Positions 22,486 to 26,336 of a DNA stretch of 26,336 bases are shown one piece after another (the first letter of the stretch is position 1; the number at the start of each line of letters is the position of its first letter). The stretch is taken from positions 1 to 26,336 of the IMG/VR virus record IMGVR_UViG_3300032116_001148. The stretch is one strand, 5' to 3'. Source of the stretch: a virus. The position numbers and the translations under genes were made by a program. The notes beneath the pieces are model-generated. The model was not told where the DNA came from and made no database searches. It saw nothing but the letters and a program-made list of their open reading frames with translations.

Positions 22486-22765
22486 CAGTTCTCTCCGTCT
22501 TAAGTTGAAGACCGAGGGAGGCACACCAGCACATGAAGTAGAACAGGGACGGCAGCCTGACGCCTGACTCCCATTTGTTGACCAGCCCATCGGAGACTCC
22601 GATGATCTGGCACAACCTCTCCTGCGTGATGCCTTGTCGATGGCGTTCTTCGATCAGGCTTGCGATCAATGCTCGGTAGAACTGTTCTTCCATAGGCGTG
22701 GGCCTTACAGCATAAGGCTTGATCGGCCTTCGGATTGGGTTCACATGAATTGCAAGCTGCGCCAT
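22457..22765 (-). CDS. XRE-family (Cro/CI-like) transcriptional regulator
   Basis: 102 residues. The helix-turn-helix spans 34-88: I-E-E-R-H-R-Q-G-I-T-Q-E-R-L-C-Q-I-I-G-V, then S-D-G-L-V-N-K-W-E-S-G and L-P-S-L-F-Y-F-M-C-W. The protein lacks any peptidase-like C-terminal part, so it is a small Cro-type repressor rather than a CI with self-cleavage. Its start lies 2 bases past a 32-bp inverted repeat that includes the ribosome binding site (GGGGAGAG), which could be its own operator or an RNA switch. No integrase is visible in the window, so a lysogeny role is not shown. Confidence 0.85.
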   Translation of the reverse strand: MAQLAIHVNPIRRPIKPYAVRPTPMEEQFYRALIASLIEERHRQGITQERLCQIIGVSDGLVNKWESGVRLPSLFYFMCWCASLGLQLKTERTDGKAACFDS

Positions 22766-22766
22766 C

Positions 22767-22798
22767 GTTGCTCTCCCCTATTGAAAGGGTAGAGCAAC
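22767..22798. promoter_or_regulatory. Inverted repeat covering the ribosome binding site of the XRE gene
   Basis: Perfect 8-bp arms (GTTGCTCT / AGAGCAAC) flank a 16-base centre that adds three further G-C pairs and an A-T pair after one mismatch. On the minus-strand message the 3' arm contains part of the GGGGAGAG ribosome binding site. It may hide that site in a hairpin, or as DNA be a dimeric operator for the XRE protein encoded next to it. Both readings predict autoregulation. Confidence 0.6.
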
Positions 22799-22829
22799 TC
22801 CGGCATTTCCACAAGACGTGTCCCTTGCA

Positions 22830-23096
22830 TCACTCGTTGTCGTTGTCCGCTTCGAGGTCTTTCGGGATATCCGTCTTCTTCAAGAACTCCGCTCGCGAGA
22901 TGATCTCGATACGAGGGAAACCGTTGGCGCTTGCCTTCTTCCAGCACGTCTTCTTGTTGATGTACTCTTCGCTGTAGTAGTTGCCCTCTTGAAAAAGGCG
23001 CTTCATCGCATCGACAGTTGACGGTGCGGTATCCACAATAATCATCCGATCCCAAGCGATGTGGATGATTGCATAGAGGGTGTCATGGTTCGGCAT
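22830..23096 (-). CDS. Hypothetical protein
   Basis: 88 residues from the ATG after AAGGAGAG; an upstream in-frame ATG lies within the small membrane gene and is less likely. The sequence (H-D-T-L-Y-A-I-I-H-I-A-W-D-R-M, then D-A-M-K-R-L-F-Q-E-G-N-Y-Y and an acidic end D-N-D-N-E) is alpha/beta-like with no recognised motif. Codon use and ribosome binding site match the rest of the block. Confidence 0.68.
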   Translation of the reverse strand: MPNHDTLYAIIHIAWDRMIIVDTAPSTVDAMKRLFQEGNYYSEEYINKKTCWKKASANGFPRIEIISRAEFLKKTDIPKDLEADNDNE

Positions 23097-23109
23097 TGTC
23101 TTCTCTCCT

Positions 23110-23199
23110 TCAGGGTGTGATCGACCAGATTGCGATTCCGATTCCGAAGAACAGGGCAAGGCCCAATGCTTCGACTGTCGCTTCTAGAAACTTCAGCAT
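23110..23199 (-). CDS. 29-residue membrane microprotein
   Basis: M-L-K-F-L-E-A-T-V-E-A-L-G-L-A-L-F-F-G-I, then G-I-A-I-W-S-I-T-P. Residues 11-27 are a hydrophobic span after an amphipathic start. GAAGGAGAG stands at normal distance before the ATG, the start overlaps the upstream stop by 7 bases, and the stop runs into the next ribosome binding site (TGAAGGAGAG). These junctions support a real gene of unknown role. Confidence 0.6.
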   Translation of the reverse strand: MLKFLEATVEALGLALFFGIGIAIWSITP

Positions 23200-23372
23200 T
23201 GGAACTCTCCTTCTCCAGTGGGATCATCGATCTCGTCGTAGTCGTTGAACTCTTCTAGGCTACCAAGTCCTGACAGCTGGAACGGATCGATGCCCCACTG
23301 TCTGCACTCCTCGAAGTACGCGCTCCATTCTTCCGCGTTCACTTCAGGATCGGTGTCGAAGACCTCTATCAT
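23193..23372 (-). CDS. Small acidic hypothetical protein
   Basis: 59 residues from the ATG that follows GTGGAGAGAG. It is very acidic (M-I-E-V-F-D-T-D-P-E, then F-N-D-Y-D-E-I-D-D-P) and rich in aromatic residues. Small acidic early phage proteins often bind and inhibit host enzymes by imitating DNA, but nothing in the sequence shows this here. It is the first gene after a terminator-like hairpin, so its message depends on readthrough or on a promoter I cannot identify. Confidence 0.65.
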   Translation of the reverse strand: MIEVFDTDPEVNAEEWSAYFEECRQWGIDPFQLSGLGSLEEFNDYDEIDDPTGEGEFQC

Positions 23373-23389
23373 TGTCTCTCTCCACAATG

Positions 23390-23417
23390 AAAAAAGGGGA
23401 GGCTTGCGCCCCCCCTT
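23390..23417 (-). terminator. Rho-independent terminator after the first gene of the leftward block
   Basis: On the minus strand a 9-bp stem (AAGGGGGGG / CCTCCCCTT, one G-T pair) with loop CGCAAG is followed by a T tail. It starts 5 bases after the stop of the 186-residue gene. Because more genes continue downstream with only 17 bases between hairpin and next start, it probably acts as a partial terminator that sets the ratio between the first gene and the rest. Confidence 0.75.
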
Positions 23418-23422
23418 CGGGA

Positions 23423-23983
23423 TTAGGCGACCCGCTGGCGCGGATCGGACGAAGTGAATGCCAGGTCGTCGCCGATCCCGGCTCCGTCACCGCCGACCAG
23501 CTTGGCCAGATCGGCAGCAGCGTTGCTCTGAGCCTGAACTCGCGGAGTGTAGTTGGGCTCCGCCCAGTTCTTGTCGGTGAAGTGCTCGTATGCACGGACC
23601 GAGTCTCGGAAGGCGCTGCGCACCACTTCGACCTGAGCTTGCGCTCGCAGGATGCGCTCGCGCTGCTCGTGGAACCGATCCTCCATGTTCGGACCGGGCC
23701 GCGTGCTATTGAGCATGTTGCGACCGATGGTGACGGCGCGCTCGTGGTAGTTCTGCGAGCTCTTGAGCTGGTAGAACAGAGCGTTTGCGACGGAGCGGAG
23801 AACCGCTTCCTGAGCGTAGCGCAAATCGTTGACGATGATCGGCTGCCCCGGCTCGCGAAGCTGCTCGATGTTCGGGTCTTCCTGCTCCCGCTCCTGCGAG
23901 ATGTGAGGAAGGTTGAAGAAAGCGCCTAGCTCGTTGATGAGGGACGCGAAGGACTTGTCGGTAGCGTTCTTGATCTTAGCCAT
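23423..23983 (-). CDS. First gene of the leftward block, hypothetical protein
   Basis: 186 residues from the ATG after AGGAGAG; an upstream ATG at 24019 is in frame but has no such site. The protein is mainly helical and charged, with a Gln/Glu/Arg-rich stretch at 27-45 and a probable coiled-coil region at about 102-125 (R-F-H-E-Q-R-E-R-I-L-R-A-Q-A-Q). No family recognised. It is the promoter-proximal gene of the leftward block, with its own terminator, and so is probably made in large amounts early, a profile seen for phage takeover or structural proteins. Confidence 0.72.
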   Translation of the reverse strand: MAKIKNATDKSFASLINELGAFFNLPHISQEREQEDPNIEQLREPGQPIIVNDLRYAQEAVLRSVANALFYQLKSSQNYHERAVTIGRNMLNSTRPGPNMEDRFHEQRERILRAQAQVEVVRSAFRDSVRAYEHFTDKNWAEPNYTPRVQAQSNAAADLAKLVGGDGAGIGDDLAFTSSDPRQRVA

Positions 23984-24034
23984 TGTACTCTCCTGTTGAT
24001 CTAGATTTTCCTGATACACACCTAGGTTGTTTTG

Positions 24035-24386
24035 GATTCGATCTCACGGGGTTGGATCGCGCCGTTGTACCCAGAGACACAGCTCGGGTCGCGCTACCCT
24101 TGGAGACCTTTGTAGTCGGCGAATCGTCGTCTTTTTTATGTCCGTCGCCGTTGGGACGTTAAGTGGCACGGGCCGCTGCTGGCGCACCGACCGCCTGCGG
24201 TCGGCCGTAACGAAGTGGAGGAGCCCTCCGGGCTTGCGCCTTGAGCAGCGGGCTGGGCCATAGTCCCAACCCTTAGGCGGCGGACATAAAGAAGGCGACT
24301 CGGTTGATGAAGGAGGACTCCAAGGGCAGCGCGGCGCGGTAGTCATTAGGGGGCAATGGTGTGATCCAAGCTCGTGGGATCGAATC
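24035..24386 (+). ncRNA. Large rod-like structured RNA, unrecognised class
   Basis: The region 23984-24592 lacks a protein gene. Within it, 24035-24072 pairs with 24349-24386 at 36 of 38 positions (30 Watson-Crick, 6 G-U). 24091-24111 pairs with 24312-24332 (17 Watson-Crick, 2 G-U, 2 mismatches). 24135-24157 pairs with 24263-24290 around a 5-base bulge. 24171-24185 pairs with 24236-24259, interrupted by two bulges. At the tip, 24187-24193/24198-24204 forms a 7-bp hairpin with loop CCTG and 24222-24226/24230-24234 a second hairpin. G-U pairs occur as G and T on the plus strand, so the folded RNA should be the plus-strand transcript. I do not recognise a known family. The promoter is not identified. 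Confidence 0.7.
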
Positions 24387-24547
24387 AGGGCGACCAAACC
24401 TCACCCCTCATTGCCCTTCCATTTCCCTGTCTTGCGCGAGGATCGAAGCCCGGAGGGTGGAGACGCCGAAGGTGGCTCCATTCACGAGAGCCGTGCCCGA
24501 CGAAGGAGGGACGCGCCCTAGTCCCTTGACAGCCTTTTCGACATGGT

Positions 24548-24578
24548 GCTCTCTCTAACAAAGCAGAGAGCCTCTTTT
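24548..24578 (+). terminator. Terminator-like hairpin before the small terminase gene
   Basis: A 7-bp stem (GCTCTCT / AGAGAGC) with a 10-base loop is followed by CTCTTTTCC, 14 bases before the terminase ATG. It could end the structured RNA transcript or act as an attenuator for the packaging genes. A TTGACA at 24526-24531 looks like a -35 box, but no good -10 is found at 16-18 bases, so no promoter is called. The rest of 24387-24547 has short inverted segments but no gene. Confidence 0.55.
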
Positions 24579-24592
24579 CCCTGAGCCGTAAC

Positions 24593-24985
24593 ATGCCCAA
24601 CGTGCCTACGAGAGTGCAGACGCCGAGCGGTGAGCTTACCCCCAAGCAGGATGCGTTCGTAGATGCGTATGTAGCGAACGGAGGCAAAGGGTCCGCAGCA
24701 GCCAGAGCAGCCGGTTACGCTGAGTCTTCCGCACACGTAGAAGCGAACAGAGCGCTGAAGAACCCGCTGATATTGCAGGAGATTTACAGGAGGACAGCAC
24801 TGGCCATAGGTGCTGCTGCTCCAAGGGCACTGGCGACGATAGTGGAATTGAGCTCCACAGCTAAGAGTGACTACGTAAAGCTCGAAGCCTCTCGCGACCT
24901 GCTTGATCGCAGCGGCCTGAAGGCACCCGACAAGGTCGATCACCGACTGGACGGCGAGCTGCGAATCAGTATCGACCTGTCGTGA
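24593..24985 (+). CDS. terS: Terminase small subunit
   Basis: 130 residues. The N-terminal helix-turn-helix matches the Terminase_2 pattern: L-T-P-K-Q-D-A-F-V-D-A-Y-V at 15-27, then G-S-A-A-A-R-A-A-G-Y, A-N-R-A-L-K-N-P. The C-terminal part (K-L-E-A-S-R-D-L-L-D-R-S-G-L) is a helix used for ring assembly, and the end binds the large subunit. It recognises phage DNA for packaging. The ribosome binding site is weak (no GGAGG before the ATG), unlike most genes here. The packaging site is often in or near this gene, which adds interest to the structured region upstream. Confidence 0.88.
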   Translation: MPNVPTRVQTPSGELTPKQDAFVDAYVANGGKGSAAARAAGYAESSAHVEANRALKNPLILQEIYRRTALAIGAAAPRALATIVELSSTAKSDYVKLEASRDLLDRSGLKAPDKVDHRLDGELRISIDLS

Positions 24986-25128
24986 GATTGAGCAGGGGGG
25001 GTCCAAAAACTCTCTCTCCTTGCTTGCGAGAGAACCCCAACAAATATTTTTCCCCCTCAAGGTTCGCTCATCCCCTTGCGCCTTCAGTGACTCAGGGTAT
25101 TTTGGTGAGAGAACTGTGAGGCTTCGTG

Positions 25129-25464
25129 ATGGCTACTCCTCTTTGGCAGCGTAAGGCTGGGAAGAATCCTGAAGGTGGCCTCAATGAGGCTGGTCGTCGG
25201 TCTTACAAGGCTGAGACGGGCGGGAACCTGAAGGCTCCTGTGAAGGGTGCTCCGAGTGGTCCTGAAGAAATGCGGCGCAAGGGATCGTTTCTTGTGCGCA
25301 TGGGATCGGCCAAGGGTCCGCTGCGGGATGAGAAGGGTCGGCCGACGAGGCTGAAGCTGTCCCTTGAAGCTTGGGGTCATGGTGGGGATAAGGCGAGTGC
25401 GGTTGCCAAAGGGCGTCGTTTGCTGGCCAGATACCAGGCCATGAAGAAAGCGAAGGGGAAGTGA
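25129..25464 (+). CDS. DUF6321-like small basic phage protein
   Basis: 111 residues from ATG (a GTG one codon earlier is possible) after GTGAGG. The sequence P-L-W-Q-R-K-A-G-K-N-P-E-G-G-L-N, then S-F-L-V-R-M-G-S-A-K-G-P-L and T-R-L-K-L-S-L-E-A-W-G matches a short phage family I recall as DUF6321, often found next to terminase genes in phages with small basic proteins. It is strongly basic, so DNA binding or a packaging accessory role is plausible but not shown. The next gene begins one base after its stop. Confidence 0.75.
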   Translation: MATPLWQRKAGKNPEGGLNEAGRRSYKAETGGNLKAPVKGAPSGPEEMRRKGSFLVRMGSAKGPLRDEKGRPTRLKLSLEAWGHGGDKASAVAKGRRLLARYQAMKKAKGK

Positions 25465-25465
25465 T

Positions 25466-25597
25466 ATGCCGGAAGTCAAAGGCAAGAAGTTTCCGTACAC
25501 GGCGAAGGGCATGAAGGCCGCCGCCGCTGCGAAGAAGATGGTGGCCGCCAAGACGATGGCGAAGGGCGCTGCCAAGAAGCCCAAGAAGGGCATGTGA
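25466..25597 (+). CDS. 43-residue Lys/Ala-rich protein
   Basis: M-P-E-V-K-G-K-K-F-P-Y-T-A-K-G-M-K-A-A-A, then Lys-Ala repeats to the end. 13 of 43 residues are Lys. The start K-G-K-K-F-P-Y-T-A-K-G is a recurrent motif of tiny phage proteins. The gene lies 1 base after the previous stop and 1 base before the next start, so it belongs to one transcript. The histone-tail-like composition suggests nucleic acid binding. Confidence 0.72.
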   Translation: MPEVKGKKFPYTAKGMKAAAAAKKMVAAKTMAKGAAKKPKKGM

Positions 25598-25598
25598 T

Positions 25599-26006
25599 AT
25601 GGCCGAGACGGCGACCAAGACGAATCCTTCTTTGTGGAAGCGTGTGGTCGCTCGCGTAAAGGCGGGAGATAAGGGCGGGAAGTCGGGCCAGTGGTCCGCT
25701 CGGAAAGCCCAGCTTGCGACTTTGGCGTACAAGAAGGAGGGCGGCGGGTACAAGGGTGCCAAGTCGTCCTCGAACTCCCTTGCGAAGTGGACGCGCCAGA
25801 AGTGGCGTACCAAGTCGGGCAAGCCCTCGACTCAGGGCAAAGAGGCGACGGGTGAGCGGTATCTCCCCGAGAAGGCGATCAAGTCGCTTTCGGCAGATGA
25901 GTACGCTCGCACGACCGCCGCGAAGAGAGCCGCCCTGAAGCGGGGCAAGCAGTTCTCACGGCAACCGTCCTCGGTAGCCCAAAAAGTCAAACCCCACCGC
26001 ACTTGA
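25599..26006 (+). CDS. DUF5872-like basic phage protein
   Basis: 135 residues. N-P-S-L-W-K-R-V-V-A-R-V-K-A-G-D-K-G-G, then S-A-R-K-A-Q-L-A-T-L-A-Y-K and G-G-Y-K-G form the N-terminal half. The second half has W-R-T-K-S-G-K-P-S, G-E-R-Y-L-P-E-K-A and G-K-Q-F-S-R-Q-P. This is the pattern of DUF5872, present in phages and some large viruses; function unknown. It is very rich in Lys and Arg. It may package with, or act on, DNA, but this is only inferred from charge and from being beside the terminase gene. Confidence 0.78.
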   Translation: MAETATKTNPSLWKRVVARVKAGDKGGKSGQWSARKAQLATLAYKKEGGGYKGAKSSSNSLAKWTRQKWRTKSGKPSTQGKEATGERYLPEKAIKSLSADEYARTTAAKRAALKRGKQFSRQPSSVAQKVKPHRT

Positions 26007-26020
26007 TGAGGTAGTAGGAC

Positions 26021-26191
26021 ATGGCCGAGAAAAAGCCTCCGCTGGGTAGCGGCGAGCGTTTCAAGAAGCTCACCGGGGAACTCGAAAAGCGCGGTGCAAA
26101 GAATCCGAAGGCTCTTGCCGCCTATATCGGTCGGAAGAAGTACGGCAAGCAGAAGATGCAGGAGATGGCCTCGAAGGGGCGAAAGTCGTGA
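26021..26191 (+). CDS. 56-residue basic hypothetical protein
   Basis: M-A-E-K-K-P-P-L-G-S-G-E-R-F-K-K-L, then A-L-A-A-Y-I-G-R-K-K-Y-G-K-Q-K-M-Q-E. The motif G-S-G-x-R-F-x-x-L ... A-A-Y-I-G-R-K-K-Y-G occurs in short phage proteins of the same neighbourhood. Basic and helical. Its stop overlaps the next GTG start, so the two are coupled. Confidence 0.72.
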   Translation: MAEKKPPLGSGERFKKLTGELEKRGAKNPKALAAYIGRKKYGKQKMQEMASKGRKS

Positions 26192-26336
26192 GCGACGACG
26201 AAAAGATCGTCAAGCTGCGCCTCGTGAAAAACGAACCCGCCCCCGCTGAGGAAGAAGATACCTATTCCGCCGATGACATCCTCGACGCTGCACACGGAGA
26301 GCTTGAGCATGTGATCGTCATGGGCTGGGGAGCGAA
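26188..26336 (+). CDS. Partial hypothetical protein at the window edge
   Basis: GTG start overlapping the previous stop. 49 codons are visible: M-S-D-D-E-K-I-V-K-L-R-L-V-K-N-E, an acidic Pro/Glu-rich linker, then D-I-L-D-A-A-H-G-E-L-E-H and V-I-V-M-G-W-G. The combination V-K-L-R-L-V-K ... L-D-A-A-x-G-x-L ... V-V-x-G-W-x recurs in small phage proteins near terminase genes. The end is outside the window. Function unknown. Confidence 0.65.
   Translation, partial: MSDDEKIVKLRLVKNEPAPAEEEDTYSADDILDAAHGELEHVIVMGWGA

Noticed and set aside
24035-24386. Protelomerase site or phage telomere
   Set aside because: The repeat is imperfect with many G-U pairs and has a branched 105-base centre. Known protelomerase sites are near-perfect palindromes with a symmetric centre.
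24378-24390. tRNA T-arm-like string (GATTCGATC / GATCGAATC)
   Set aside because: No acceptor stem, anticodon arm or D-arm can be built around it on either strand; the string is simply the end of the rod's outer arm.
24027-24397. Short open frames on both strands across the inverted repeat (78 and 117 codons)
   Set aside because: They lie entirely in the paired arms, contain mostly Arg, Ser and Pro, lack ribosome binding sites and have no similarity to known proteins; the RNA structure explains the region better.
25011-25051. Terminator or promoter after terS
   Set aside because: A 6-bp hairpin is followed by a T-run only after about 13 bases, and the TTGCTT/AATATT pair matches consensus poorly. 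Neither is strong enough to list.

Overview
The window is part of a tailed bacteriophage genome with a T7-like (podovirus) virion. The order tail tube A, tail tube B, small internal protein, medium internal protein, giant internal protein and tail fibre with a T7 gp17-type N-terminus is the T7 gp11-gp12-gp14-gp15-gp16-gp17 order. No RNA polymerase, DNA polymerase, helicase, portal, capsid, large terminase or integrase is visible here. Base composition is moderately GC-rich, apart from one AT-rich island. The GTA-type 3TM holin, the GH108 endolysin and several small proteins of a kind common in phages of Rhizobium-like bacteria suggest an alphaproteobacterial host; that host call is inference.

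Layout. (1) Positions 1-15084, plus strand: tail and ejection proteins, tail fibre, a lysis cassette of overlapping genes (small membrane protein, 3TM holin, endolysin) and a metallophosphoesterase. (2) Positions 15081-23983, minus strand: a tightly packed early or middle block, mostly linked by start-stop overlaps and GGAGAG-type ribosome binding sites. Read from the right it carries small unknown proteins, an XRE regulator, a DUF1064 nuclease-like protein, a replication initiator whose gene contains three 17-bp iterons (candidate origin), a possible helicase-loader-like protein, a YqaJ exonuclease, a winged-helix protein, an ERF annealing protein, SSB, an ArdC-like antirestriction protein, a DnaA-domain-IV protein, a DUF6378 protein, an array of four paralogous mini-genes and a dCMP deaminase. 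(3) Positions 23984-24592 hold no protein gene but contain a long imperfect inverted repeat (24035-24386) that folds as a rod-like RNA on the plus strand, followed by a terminator-like hairpin. (4) Positions 24593-26336, plus strand: small terminase subunit, then a run of small lysine-rich proteins. The large terminase presumably lies beyond the right edge.

How the genes work together. The early block would initiate replication at the iterons, probably using host polymerase and helicase, recombine with ERF, YqaJ and SSB, adjust nucleotide pools with the dCMP deaminase, and resist restriction through ArdC. The late block builds the virion and lyses the cell. Two things stand out: the unrecognised structured RNA beside the terminase genes, and an ADP-ribosyltransferase-like domain in an AT-rich insertion inside the giant ejected internal virion protein, which suggests an effector delivered into the host together with the DNA.
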